Below, in pieces: positions 7,713 through 16,351 of a stretch of 64,000 nt of DNA; position 1 is the first letter of the stretch; each line of letters begins with the position of its first letter. Both the position numbers and the translations under genes were made by a program. Source of the stretch: an uncultured Prevotella sp. (GTDB lineage: Bacteria > Bacteroidota > Bacteroidia > Bacteroidales > Bacteroidaceae); contig UQZX01000008.1 in the NCBI GenBank assembly GCA_900545525.1, positions 1-64,000 of the forward strand, in the 5' to 3' direction. The notes beneath the pieces are model-generated. The model made no database searches. It was not told the DNA's origin and saw nothing but the letters and a program-made list of their open reading frames with translations.

Positions 7713-8693
7713 TTAGAATTTACCGAGTATACGGTCCATTACCCAGTTTACCGGCGTTGCAGATATACCCGTACATGAGCATGTTCCTATGCCTTGAAGA
7801 TGTTCCACAACCGATTTTATCATTGGCAGCTGCACATACTGCGGGTTGGGAATGGTAAGTCTTACGGTCCCCTCACTTGTTATGAGCGTTATAGGCTCGT
7901 ATGTAAATACCGAAAAGCACAGCATACCTTTCTCGCCGATTATTTCTATGCGGTCTTCCTTTGCCGACTGGTGCCCTACAAAACACCACGAACCGCTTCC
8001 CGGCAGTCCGTTTTCAAACTTGAAACATGCGCTTACGCTGTCTTCTGCCTTGTATAGTCCGGCACGGTTTGCACACATTCCGTCAGCCTCGATTATTACT
8101 CCGAACATCTCCTGCAGCAGGTCGAGCTGGTGAGGGGCAAGGTCGTAGAAGTATCCACCGCCTGCAATATCCGGCTGAACACGCCACGGAAGCGAATCTG
8201 AATTATAGTCCAAGTCGCGCGGAGGACACGAGAAACGTATCTGTACATTGATAATCTTTCCTATTTTTCCTTCGCTAACGATATCCCTTACACGCTGAAA
8301 ATAAGGAAGACACCGGCGGTAGTATGCCACAAAGCAAGGCACTCCCGTCTGCTCGCTCACTCTGTTTATGCGTGCACAGTCATCGTAGCTGGCAGCAAGC
8401 GGCTTCTCTATATAAACCGGTTTGCCCGCATACATCGCCATTATGGCAAATGTGGCATGGCTCGACGGAGGTGTGGCGATATATATAGCATTTACATCAG
8501 GGTCGTCAACAAGTTCCTGTGCGTCGGTATACCATTTGCTTATGTGATGTTTCTCTGCATACGAGCGGGCTTTTTTTTCGCTTCGGCTCATTACGGCAAC
8601 GACCTGCGAGCCTTCAATTTCGTTGAAAGCCGGTCCCGATTTCTTCTCCGTAACCTCTCCACAACCGATGAATCCCCAGTTTATCTGTTTCAT
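7713..8693 (-). CDS. Gfo/Idh/MocA family oxidoreductase
   Basis: 326 residues from the Met at 8693, whose product begins MKQINWGFIGCGEVTEKKSG. The alternative upstream Met (8726) overlaps the promoter box. The N-terminal Rossmann fold has GFIGCGEV; the family signature EKPLA follows IYIATPPSSHA, with a second-domain DLAPHQLDLLQEMFG whose His is the usual catalytic residue. Members are NAD(P)-dependent dehydrogenases or glycoside-processing enzymes of sugars and related polyols; the substrate is not readable here. First gene of the unit with DUF4421 and DUF1460. Confidence 0.85.
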   Translation of the reverse strand: MKQINWGFIGCGEVTEKKSGPAFNEIEGSQVVAVMSRSEKKARSYAEKHHISKWYTDAQELVDDPDVNAIYIATPPSSHATFAIMAMYAGKPVYIEKPLAASYDDCARINRVSEQTGVPCFVAYYRRCLPYFQRVRDIVSEGKIGKIINVQIRFSCPPRDLDYNSDSLPWRVQPDIAGGGYFYDLAPHQLDLLQEMFGVIIEADGMCANRAGLYKAEDSVSACFKFENGLPGSGSWCFVGHQSAKEDRIEIIGEKGMLCFSVFTYEPITLITSEGTVRLTIPNPQYVQLPMIKSVVEHLQGIGTCSCTGISATPVNWVMDRILGKF

Positions 8694-8723
8694 ATAATCC
8701 TGTATGTAGTTGATGTATATATG

Positions 8724-8731
8724 CAAAGTTA
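8724..8731 (-). promoter_or_regulatory. Promoter -7 box for the oxidoreductase operon
   Basis: TAACTTTG on the minus strand, 30 bases before the start at 8693. It diverges from the plus-strand box at 8775; the -33 element is not clear. Confidence 0.5.
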
Positions 8732-8774
8732 CTAATTTTTATTAATAACATAAGTGTTATATTTCAATAATTGT

Positions 8775-8782
8775 TACCTTTG
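8775..8782 (+). promoter_or_regulatory. Promoter -7 box and leader of the membrane protein-hisB operon
   Basis: TACCTTTG, giving a predicted transcript start near 8789 and a leader of about 100 nt. The leader holds two possible hairpins: CTGCT...AGCAG around 8797-8816 and TCTTCTT...AAGAAGA around 8834-8853. Confidence 0.55.
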
Positions 8783-8887
8783 CAACTATAGAATTTAGCT
8801 TCTCTGCTACCCCAATGGAGCAGTGACGGCTTTTCTTCTTTAGCTATAAGAAGATGGACAAATAAGAAAATCCGGTATATAATAGGT

Positions 8888-9778
8888 ATGAAAATGGAAT
8901 TAAAACAAGTCCCAGTTTATAAAAATCATGGTTACAGAGCGTGTATCTCTGCGGCGTTCTCCTTTTTTTCCGATAATATAAAGATAGTCCTGTCCCATAC
9001 GTGGATGTATGCCGCGGCCTTTTCGTTGCTTATAAGTGTCAGCAGCGTCTTGTTCCCATCGTCACGGCTCCTTTATTCCATGATACTTGAAAATCCTTAT
9101 ATCGTTATAGGTGTTGCTGTTGTGATGCTGCTGTTCTTTGTGGCGCAGCTTGTTTTCCATTCAAGCATAATGTCGCTGCTCACCTGCCGTTCGGTAATGT
9201 GGAACATTTGGCGTAATTTCAAGGCAGTTGTTTCGGTGTCTGCCGTTGTCATGTGTTTGTCTGCGGTGTTTACGGCAATAGCATTTCTTTCGGTAAGGCA
9301 TAGTGCCGATGCCAGTCAAATATATAAAGCCATGTTCCTTGCCGTTGGCATTTTAATGCTGTTGGTTTTGATTTTTGCCTTGCCTTTCGTCTATGGCATG
9401 ATGAAATATATAATGGAGCCGGAGACAAAACTGCGGCAGATGTTCACCGGCTTTTATGTTGCAGGATTGAAACACTGGGGATTTCTTTTTGTCATTCTTG
9501 TTACAGTAATACTTTTTGTATGTGTCTCAAGCCATGCGGTTATGCTTCCCGCCATTATAATGTCATTTGCCGCCAACGTTTCCGAAGCAGGTGTGATAGA
9601 GTATGGTGATGCAGACGGGCTTCCCGCATATTTTCCTTACATGTTTTTTATAATAACTTTCATAACATCGTTTATCTCATTGTATATTAATACAATAGTC
9701 ATATTTGCTGCATATTATATATATGGCAGTGTGAATGTGCGTGAAGAGATGACAAAGACTAAAAACGCAAAGAAATGA
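8888..9778 (+). CDS. Multi-pass membrane protein, unknown
   Basis: 296 residues with about six hydrophobic segments (roughly residues 33-55, 70-95, 115-140, 150-172, 197-225 and 245-280), short hydrophilic tails and no recognisable catalytic motif. A second Met two codons in is an equally good start. Its stop overlaps the hisB start as ATGA, so translation is coupled. That is odd, because hisB normally sits with hisG, hisD and hisC. Whether the membrane protein has any link to histidine metabolism is unknown. Confidence 0.75.
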   Translation: MKMELKQVPVYKNHGYRACISAAFSFFSDNIKIVLSHTWMYAAAFSLLISVSSVLFPSSRLLYSMILENPYIVIGVAVVMLLFFVAQLVFHSSIMSLLTCRSVMWNIWRNFKAVVSVSAVVMCLSAVFTAIAFLSVRHSADASQIYKAMFLAVGILMLLVLIFALPFVYGMMKYIMEPETKLRQMFTGFYVAGLKHWGFLFVILVTVILFVCVSSHAVMLPAIIMSFAANVSEAGVIEYGDADGLPAYFPYMFFIITFITSFISLYINTIVIFAAYYIYGSVNVREEMTKTKNAKK

Positions 9779-10851
9779 AACAACAGCGCATACTCTTTAT
9801 AGACCGTGACGGGACACTTGTTGAAGAACCTGAAGACGAACAGGTTGATGCTCTTGATAAAGTAAAGTTTGTAAAAGGTGTTTTCAGAAACCTTGGATTT
9901 ATACGCGAAAAGCTTGACTTCCGCTTTGTAATGGTTAGCAATCAGGACGGGCTTGGCACTTCTTTTTTTCCTACAGAGACGTTCTTGCCTGCACACAACT
10001 TTATTATCGACACTCTTAAGGGTGAGGGAATAACGTTTGATGATATTCTGATAGACTGTCATTTTCCCGAAGACAATCATCCCGACCGTAAGCCCGGTAT
10101 CGGAATGCTTGGCAATTATATAGGCAATCCGGCGTACGACATAGCCGGAAGTTATGTCATCGGCGACCGTGAGACTGACCGCCAGTTGTCAGAGAACATC
10201 GGTTGCAAGGCACTGATACTTGGACAAGACGGCATGACATGGGATAAAATATCCGAAATACTATTCTCCGGAGAGCGCATGGCGGAAGTAAAACGTACAA
10301 CCAAGGAGACAGACATATACGTTAAGATTAATCTTGACGGTCATGGAAGATGTGACATATCTACCGGACTTGGCTTCTTTGATCACATGCTTGAGCAGAT
10401 AGGCAAGCACGGAATGATAGATCTTACCATAAATACGCGTGGAGATCTTCATGTGGACGAGCATCATACAATAGAAGATACGGCAATAGCATTGGGTGAG
10501 TGTCTCCTGAAAGCACTTGGAGACAAGCGCGGAATTGAACGCTATGGGTATTGTCTGCCTATGGATGATTGTCTGTGCAGTGTTGCATTAGACTTTGGCG
10601 GACGTCCTTGGTTGGTGTGGGATGCGGAGTTTAAGCGTGAAATGATAGGTGACATGCCCACAGAGATGTTCCTTCATTTCTTCAAGAGCTTGAGCGATTC
10701 GGCAAGGATGAACCTTAATGTTTCGGCACGTGGAGACAACGAACATCATAAGATAGAAGGTATATTCAAGGCTTTTGCACGTTCGATAAAAATGGCTGTG
10801 CGGCGCGATATCTATCATTATGAGCTGCCTTCAACCAAGGGTATGCTGTAA
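9775..10851 (+). CDS. hisB: Bifunctional histidinol-phosphatase/imidazoleglycerol-phosphate dehydratase
   Basis: 358 residues. Residues about 1-160 are a HAD phosphatase (DRDGT nucleophile motif, VSNQDGLG, VIGDRETD); residues about 168-358 are the dehydratase (FFDHMLEQIGKHG, DEHHTIEDTAIALGE, NEHHKIEGIFKA), with metal-binding His motifs intact. Together they catalyse two steps of histidine synthesis. The loop that binds zinc through Cys in E. coli HisB reads CHFPEDNHPDRKP here: the Cys93, Cys101 and Cys103 equivalents are not conserved, a change I believe is shared by other Bacteroidales HisB. No other his gene is present. A strong terminator follows. Confidence 0.95.
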   Translation: MKQQRILFIDRDGTLVEEPEDEQVDALDKVKFVKGVFRNLGFIREKLDFRFVMVSNQDGLGTSFFPTETFLPAHNFIIDTLKGEGITFDDILIDCHFPEDNHPDRKPGIGMLGNYIGNPAYDIAGSYVIGDRETDRQLSENIGCKALILGQDGMTWDKISEILFSGERMAEVKRTTKETDIYVKINLDGHGRCDISTGLGFFDHMLEQIGKHGMIDLTINTRGDLHVDEHHTIEDTAIALGECLLKALGDKRGIERYGYCLPMDDCLCSVALDFGGRPWLVWDAEFKREMIGDMPTEMFLHFFKSLSDSARMNLNVSARGDNEHHKIEGIFKAFARSIKMAVRRDIYHYELPSTKGML

Positions 10852-10865
10852 TCAGGTGATAAAAG

Positions 10866-10931
10866 AAAGCCTGCTGCCTGCATCAGGATGTTCATTTAAT
10901 TACATCTCACTGCGGGCAGCAGGCTTTTTTA
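10866..10931 (+). terminator. Intrinsic terminator after hisB
   Basis: Sixteen-base arms (10866-10881 and 10912-10927) pair at 15 of 16 positions, with core GCCTGCTGCC/GGCAGCAGGC, followed by TTTTTT. Confidence 0.85.
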
Positions 10932-10973
10932 TGTATCATGTATCAATGATACATTGTCTTATATATTCATTTA

Positions 10974-11780
10974 TTAAAATTCTTCATCGTCAGTGACATC
11001 CTCTGCCGCAAGGCTCAGCTCGTCCGGATCTTCATCTATGGTTGTGCGGTAGCTCTCTTCTGTCAGCTTGTCTTCGTCAAACATGTCATCGTCATCATCA
11101 GCATTGCTGTAGCTGTCTTCAATTTCAGGCAGGTCTTCGTCATCATCCTCCTCGCCCTGTTCCTTGGGTTCAGTAAGGTCTGATACAGCATGAAGCTTTT
11201 CAGCTGTAGGCTTCAGCTTGGCGAATATAGCCTCTATCCATGAGCCTTTTTCTATTTCGAGTACTTCGAAACCGTCAGCAATCTTCTTTTCGTACATGCC
11301 TCCCGGCTTGTGAAGACGGTCTTTGGGCAGTGTTGTGGTACTGATGTCAAAGCCGCTCTGTATAATGTCCTGGATGCTTTGCGACAGAGAGTCCCAGCCA
11401 CCGCCGAAGTTACGCTCAAGCACCTCGATGAGCTTTGCGGCAGAAATATGGCGTATGTTCTCGTATGTGAGGTCGGTAACCCTCATTATCAGCTTCTTCT
11501 TTATAGCCCAAGTCAGTTTGTTGTTTTCGTCAAGCCTTATCTGTGTAACCTTAAAATCACGGCTTTCATATTTCTGTATCACCTCGGGCTTGTCTATTTT
11601 TATCTCTTCCAGATCAAATGCACTTCTTATTATTACTGCATAATGACTGATATTATCTTTCAGGTCGGCATCCTTTTCAGCCGCTTCCAGCATTCTGAAG
11701 ATGTCGTTTTCTTGTAAATCCCAGACATTACTCTTGCTCAATGTCTTCAATGTGAGTGATTTTTTTCCTGTTTCTTTCAT
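10974..11780 (-). CDS. Conserved-looking acidic-tailed cytoplasmic protein, unknown
   Basis: 268 residues without signal peptide or membrane segment. Residues 1-190 look folded (WDLQENDIFRMLEAAEKDAD; IRHISAAKLIEVLERNFGGG; FEVLEIEKGSWIEAIFAKL). Residues about 200-268 are a highly acidic low-complexity tail with runs such as EEDDDEDLPEIED and DDDDDMFDED. An acidic tail of this sort is seen in DNA-mimicking or nucleic-acid-associated proteins and in sigma-like factors, but I recognise no family. It lies 29 bp downstream of the nitrilase-type amidase gene and is likely co-transcribed with it. Confidence 0.7.
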   Translation of the reverse strand: MKETGKKSLTLKTLSKSNVWDLQENDIFRMLEAAEKDADLKDNISHYAVIIRSAFDLEEIKIDKPEVIQKYESRDFKVTQIRLDENNKLTWAIKKKLIMRVTDLTYENIRHISAAKLIEVLERNFGGGWDSLSQSIQDIIQSGFDISTTTLPKDRLHKPGGMYEKKIADGFEVLEIEKGSWIEAIFAKLKPTAEKLHAVSDLTEPKEQGEEDDDEDLPEIEDSYSNADDDDDMFDEDKLTEESYRTTIDEDPDELSLAAEDVTDDEEF

Positions 11781-11809
11781 ATATGTTATGGTTGTTTTTT
11801 ATTAGTTTG

Positions 11810-12562
11810 TCAATCTCTGTCGTCCAGTACCCTGAACTTGTTGCGGAAGTCACGAAGGCTGTCCAAGTCTATTTCTGCCGTTATTGCCTGTTCCGCCTCT
11901 CCGTTGCATTGTGCAACAGTCCTGCCGTAGGCGTCTATGACGCAACAGTCTCCCGTATATGTACAGTTGCCGCCGGTTCCTGTCCGGTTTGCGGCAAGCA
12001 TATAACACTGGTTTTCTATAGCCCTTGCACGCAGCAATATCTGCCATGCGTCACGCCGCGATGCGGGCCAGTTTGCAGCCAATATTATGGCATCGTAGTC
12101 GTCCTTGTAACGAAGCCATGACGGAAAGCGCAGGTCGTAGCATGTTGCAAGCAGAAACCTGAAGCCTCCATACACCGCAACAGTACGCTTTTTGCCAGCC
12201 GTAAAATGTATGTTTTCACCGCCATAAGTGAAAAGATGACGCTTGTCATAGTGGCAGATGTTGAGATCCGGATGTACAAAATAGTGCCTGTTAAACCATT
12301 TTCCGTCATCACTGCGCGTGGCAATGGTTCCGCAAATGGCACAATTACCCTGTGCGGCAAATTCTTTCATCCAGTCAAGTGAATGTCCTGTATTGCCGTA
12401 TCCGGTCATGTTACCGGGACTTGTAACAAATCCGGTGTTCCACATTTCAGGCAGTATGTATAGGTCGGATTTCGGAGCATTTAATATAAGACGCTCAGCT
12501 TTCTTTATGTTAAGTTCTGGCTGTGCCCATGCTATGTCTGTCTGAAGTATGGTTACTTTCAT
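11810..12562 (-). CDS. Nitrilase-family amidase (omega-amidase/YafV-like)
   Basis: 250 residues, cytoplasmic. The carbon-nitrogen hydrolase triad is visible: Glu in LPEMWNTGF (near residue 39), Lys in HYDKRHLFTYGGE (near 108) and Cys in LATCYDLRFPSW (near 140). The MWNTGF and DKRHLF motifs are those of YafV/omega-amidase-type enzymes, which hydrolyse alpha-ketoglutaramate or ketosuccinamate in amide repair and the methionine salvage exit. Its promoter (12600-12629) diverges from rarA. Confidence 0.88.
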   Translation of the reverse strand: MKVTILQTDIAWAQPELNIKKAERLILNAPKSDLYILPEMWNTGFVTSPGNMTGYGNTGHSLDWMKEFAAQGNCAICGTIATRSDDGKWFNRHYFVHPDLNICHYDKRHLFTYGGENIHFTAGKKRTVAVYGGFRFLLATCYDLRFPSWLRYKDDYDAIILAANWPASRRDAWQILLRARAIENQCYMLAANRTGTGGNCTYTGDCCVIDAYGRTVAQCNGEAEQAITAEIDLDSLRDFRNKFRVLDDRD

Positions 12563-12599
12563 TACCTAAAGTGTTATCTTATGATTACAATGCTTATTG

Positions 12600-12629
12600 C
12601 AAAATTAATACATTATCTTCTATCCACAA
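12600..12629 (-). promoter_or_regulatory. Promoter for the amidase gene
   Basis: TAATTTTG (12607-12600) with TTG (12629-12627) 19 bp upstream on the minus strand. Confidence 0.65.
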
Positions 12630-12646
12630 GTTTTTGACATATATTT

Positions 12647-12678
12647 TTTGTTTAAATGCGATATATTTCCTAATTTTG
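12647..12678 (+). promoter_or_regulatory. Promoter for rarA, near-leaderless
   Basis: TTTG (12647-12650), 20 bp spacer, TAATTTTG (12671-12678). The rarA ATG begins nine bases after the box, so the mRNA would have at most a few leader bases. Confidence 0.65.
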
Positions 12679-12686
12679 CATGAGAT

Positions 12687-13976
12687 ATGGCTCAACCTCT
12701 TGCTGAAAGAATGAGACCCCAAACGCTCGATCAGTATATAGGACAGAAACATCTGGTGGGCGAGGGTGCCGTACTGCGTAGGATGATTAATGCAGGACGC
12801 ATATCGTCCTTTATTCTTTGGGGACCGCCGGGAGTGGGCAAAACCACGCTGGCACAGATTATATCAAAGAAGCTTGACGTACCGTTCTATACACTGAGTG
12901 CCGTTACAAGCGGTGTAAAGGATGTGCGCGATGTTATAGAAAAGGCAAGGAACAGCAAGTTTTTCAGCCAGTCAAGTCCAATACTTTTTATCGATGAGAT
13001 ACACCGTTTCAGCAAGAACCAGCAGGATTCTCTGCTCGGTGCTGTTGAAAGAGGTATCGTAACGCTTATCGGAGCCACAACGGAAAATCCTTCGTTTGAG
13101 GTAATACGCCCCTTGCTGTCGCGTTGCCAGCTCTATGTCCTGAAATCTTTGGAGAAGCAGGACCTGCTTGATTTGCTCAACCGTGCGGTTAAGGAAGATG
13201 TGGAACTTAAATCCTTTAATATTGTAATAAAGGAATATGATGCCATACTGAGATACAGCGGAGGAGACGCACGTAAGCTCCTTAATATTCTCGAGTTGGT
13301 TGTAGAGGCTCTTAAAGGAGGCGGAGATGTGATTACAATCACAGACGATGCCGTGGTTGAATGCCTTCAGCAAAATCCTTTGAGCTATGATAAGGACGGC
13401 GAGATGCACTATGATATCGTGTCGGCATTTATCAAAAGCATACGCGGATCCGACCCTGATGCGGCACTTTATTGGATGGCACGAATGATAGAAGGCGGCG
13501 AAGACCCGCAGTTTATAGCGCGCAGGCTTGTGATAAGTGCATCGGAAGACATTGGGCTTGCCAATCCCAATGCACTGCTTATGGCAAATGCCGCATTTGA
13601 TGCAGTTATGAAAATAGGGTGGCCGGAAGGCAGGATACCATTGGCTGAGGCAGCCGTATATCTTGCGGCAAGCCCTAAAAGCAATTCGGCATACATGGGT
13701 ATAGCCAATGCGCTCGATGCCGTCAAGAGAACGGGCAACCTGCCTGTGCCGTTGCATCTGCGCAATGCGCCGACGAAGCTCATGGCTCAGTTGGGCTATA
13801 GTGACGGTTATAAATATTCTCACGATTATCCCGGTAACTTTGTTCAGCAGCAGTTCATGCCCGACGCGCTTACGGAAGAGCGTCTTTGGCATGCACAGCA
13901 CACACCGGGAGAGGAAAAACTGTATCAGCGTATGGTGCAGTGTTGGGGAGACAGATTTAAAGACAAGCAGAAATGA
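12687..13976 (+). CDS. rarA: Replication-associated recombination protein A (MgsA/RarA)
   Basis: 429 residues. AAA+ ATPase of the clamp-loader type: Walker A GPPGVGKTT near residue 52, Walker B LFIDEIHRF near 100, sensor GATTENPSFEV near 130, and the family C-terminal region with LPVPLHLRNAPTKLM. RarA acts at stalled replication forks together with SSB and the polymerase. It heads an operon with a hydroxyacid dehydrogenase and a TRIC channel, joined by 4-bp ATGA overlaps. Confidence 0.95.
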   Translation: MAQPLAERMRPQTLDQYIGQKHLVGEGAVLRRMINAGRISSFILWGPPGVGKTTLAQIISKKLDVPFYTLSAVTSGVKDVRDVIEKARNSKFFSQSSPILFIDEIHRFSKNQQDSLLGAVERGIVTLIGATTENPSFEVIRPLLSRCQLYVLKSLEKQDLLDLLNRAVKEDVELKSFNIVIKEYDAILRYSGGDARKLLNILELVVEALKGGGDVITITDDAVVECLQQNPLSYDKDGEMHYDIVSAFIKSIRGSDPDAALYWMARMIEGGEDPQFIARRLVISASEDIGLANPNALLMANAAFDAVMKIGWPEGRIPLAEAAVYLAASPKSNSAYMGIANALDAVKRTGNLPVPLHLRNAPTKLMAQLGYSDGYKYSHDYPGNFVQQQFMPDALTEERLWHAQHTPGEEKLYQRMVQCWGDRFKDKQK

Positions 13977-14929
13977 ATATAGTTGTATTGGACGGTTACT
14001 GCGTAAATCCCGGCGATTTGTCATGGGATGCCCTGAGGCAGATTGGCAACCTGACGGTTTACGACCGTACGTGTGCCGACGACGTGGTGAGCCGTGCCTT
14101 GGATGCGGACGTGGTGCTTACCAACAAGGTTCCTATAAGGGCGGCTCAGATACAGGCGTTGCCTAAACTCAAATATATAGGTGCAATGTCTACGGGAGTG
14201 AACATCATAGATATCGGGGAGGCCGGGCGACGCGGCATAGTCGTAACAAACATACCGGCATACAGTACGGAAAGCGTTGCACAGATGACATTTGCCCATA
14301 TCCTCAATATAACCAACCGCATAGGGCTGTATGCCGACATGAACCGCAAGGGGCGGTGGGCAGGCTGTGAGGATTTCTGCTATTGGAACACTTCGCTTGC
14401 CGAACTGTCGGGCAAGACTATAGGAATAGTGGGACTTGGCAATATCGGCATGAAGGTTGCGGCAATTGCCATGGCTTTTGGGATGGATGTGTTTGCATAT
14501 ACAAGCAAGGGTATGGATGCTCTTCCGCATAATGTCCGCAAGACGACATTGGACGGGTTGTTGGGCGTAAGCGACATCGTTACGCTTCATTGTCCGCTGA
14601 CCGATGCCACCCGCGGCATGATAAACAAGGATGCGATAATGAAGATGAAGCACGGTGCCATACTTATAAATACGGGCAGAGGACCGCTTGTAAACGAGGC
14701 TGATGTTGCCGCGGCACTGCGCAGCGGACAGCTTGGCGGGTACGGCGCTGATGTTATGTGCAAGGAACCGCCGGCTGCGGACAATCCGCTTTTTGCCGAA
14801 CCAAATGCTTTTATAACCCCTCACATAGCATGGGCGACACCCGAAGCAAGGGCAAGGCTGGTGGATACGCTTGCCGGTAACTTGAGATCCTTTGTTGAAG
14901 GAACGCCTGTCAATGTTATAAACAGATGA
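13973..14929 (+). CDS. D-2-hydroxyacid dehydrogenase (glycerate dehydrogenase-like)
   Basis: 318 residues. NAD-binding Rossmann motif GLGNIGMKVAAIA near residue 150, catalytic Arg in INTGRGPLVNEADVA, Glu in KEPPAADNPL and His in PHIAWATPEAR. This is the D-isomer-specific 2-hydroxyacid dehydrogenase family; overall likeness is to glycerate/hydroxypyruvate reductases. Its start overlaps the rarA stop and its stop overlaps the next start, so the three genes are translationally coupled. Confidence 0.9.
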   Translation: MNIVVLDGYCVNPGDLSWDALRQIGNLTVYDRTCADDVVSRALDADVVLTNKVPIRAAQIQALPKLKYIGAMSTGVNIIDIGEAGRRGIVVTNIPAYSTESVAQMTFAHILNITNRIGLYADMNRKGRWAGCEDFCYWNTSLAELSGKTIGIVGLGNIGMKVAAIAMAFGMDVFAYTSKGMDALPHNVRKTTLDGLLGVSDIVTLHCPLTDATRGMINKDAIMKMKHGAILINTGRGPLVNEADVAAALRSGQLGGYGADVMCKEPPAADNPLFAEPNAFITPHIAWATPEARARLVDTLAGNLRSFVEGTPVNVINR

Positions 14930-15555
14930 ATACAATACTCATAATAATAGAGTTTCTTGGTACATTTGCCTTTGCCATATCCGGAATAAGAATGGCTGCC
15001 GCCAAGCATTTCGACTGGTTCGGTGGTTATGTGGTAGGGCTTGCAACTGCCATAGGCGGCGGAACGATACGTGATGTCATGCTCGGGCTGACCCCGTTTT
15101 GGATGACAAAGTCCATATATATAATATGTACGGCAGCGGCACTGCTGCTTGTTATCCTGTTTAAGAAACGTCTTACGCAGTTGCATAACACATGGTTCCT
15201 GTTCGACACCCTCGGTCTTGCACTGTTCACCATAGCAGGAATACAGAAGTCTCTTTATGCCGGCTTTCCTTTTTGGGTGGCGATAATAATGGGTTGTATC
15301 ACAGGTGCGGCAGGCGGCGTTATACGCGATGTGCTTATAAACGAGGTTCCTTTGATATTCAGAAAGGAGATTTATGCCATTGCATGCCTTATCGGCGGTG
15401 TTGTATATCAGCTCAGTTCATTGCTTGGATGCAACTTGGAAATAGTCTCCTTGTTTAGCTTTATATCAGTTGTCATAGTCAGAATATTGGCAGTGAAGTA
15501 CAAAATATCATTGCCCGTGCTTAACGATGACGACGTTTCGGGGAATGATAAATAG
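14926..15555 (+). CDS. TRIC/YadS (UPF0126) cation-channel family protein
   Basis: 209 residues, seven predicted membrane helices arising from two three-helix repeats. Each repeat carries the family signature: AISGIRMAAAK with GGGTIRDVMLG in the first, TIAGIQKSL with AAGGVIRDVLINEVP in the second. Prokaryotic TRIC proteins form trimeric potassium-selective channels; other YadS-like members have been linked to amino-acid uptake. Located in the inner membrane. Overlaps the preceding dehydrogenase by ATGA. Confidence 0.9.
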   Translation: MNTILIIIEFLGTFAFAISGIRMAAAKHFDWFGGYVVGLATAIGGGTIRDVMLGLTPFWMTKSIYIICTAAALLLVILFKKRLTQLHNTWFLFDTLGLALFTIAGIQKSLYAGFPFWVAIIMGCITGAAGGVIRDVLINEVPLIFRKEIYAIACLIGGVVYQLSSLLGCNLEIVSLFSFISVVIVRILAVKYKISLPVLNDDDVSGNDK

Positions 15556-15595
15556 TCAGAGAGATTTACAATACTAATATAAAAAGTATGTTTAT

Positions 15596-16288
15596 ATGAA
15601 ATCAAAGAGACTTACACTTGTGTTTTTAGCATTGCTTTTCTTTATGTCTTTGTTTGCGGAAAGCAGTAAGAACGTGCCGGCTGTCACAATGGTGTCTTAT
15701 GAACAGTCGTGGCTGGATACAGAGGGAACATTGGCGTTGAGAAACAATTTGAATGAAGACATTCACAATGTTGTATTTCAGATAATATATCTTGATATGT
15801 CGGATAACCCTCTTGACTATGAAGAATTTTCAAAGAAGGTGGACATAGCGCCGGGTATGACGAAGAAAATAGACATCCCAGCTTATGAACACGACCGTCG
15901 TTACCATTATTATAAGACAAATGATCGTGGAAATCATCCGGCATTTAAGATAAAGTTCAAGCTGAAGTCGTATAATGAAAGCGAGGTTGTGGATGTGCCG
16001 TCAGTAGGTGATGCTGATGAGTTAAATGAAGAGGCAGATGATTTAAAAGTAGGAGAAGGGCTGTCGGATATACTTGCACTTGGTACAGGACTGGTTGCAT
16101 GGGGATTTTTCATTGTATTCTTTGTGATTGCAATAAGTGTGGGATTGTATGTGCTGGTGGCTGTTATGGCGCAGCGCAGGAACCGCAGTGTTGTCGCATG
16201 GATACTTATAAGTTTGATAGCAACACCTTTATTAAGCATCGTTCTCCTGTTGTTTATCGGTAAAGACAGAAATGCCGGACCGATTTAA
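15596..16288 (+). CDS. Secreted N-terminal domain plus two C-terminal membrane helices, unknown
   Basis: 230 residues. Signal peptide (to about 24), then a beta-rich domain about 30-130 (LALRNNLNEDIHNVVFQIIY, typical of FxLYD-like adhesion/transport-associated domains), a short acidic linker, and two hydrophobic helices at about 162-187 and 202-222 separated by QRRNRSVVAW. Function unknown. It is 40 bp after the TRIC gene and could be the last member of the same transcript. The stretch after it holds repeat array A. Confidence 0.7.
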   Translation: MKSKRLTLVFLALLFFMSLFAESSKNVPAVTMVSYEQSWLDTEGTLALRNNLNEDIHNVVFQIIYLDMSDNPLDYEEFSKKVDIAPGMTKKIDIPAYEHDRRYHYYKTNDRGNHPAFKIKFKLKSYNESEVVDVPSVGDADELNEEADDLKVGEGLSDILALGTGLVAWGFFIVFFVIAISVGLYVLVAVMAQRRNRSVVAWILISLIATPLLSIVLLLFIGKDRNAGPI

Positions 16289-16351
16289 AAAACGCCTTTA
16301 AAATTGCTTCTATAAGACATTGAAAATCAATATCTTACCTTTCGCCCTCCA

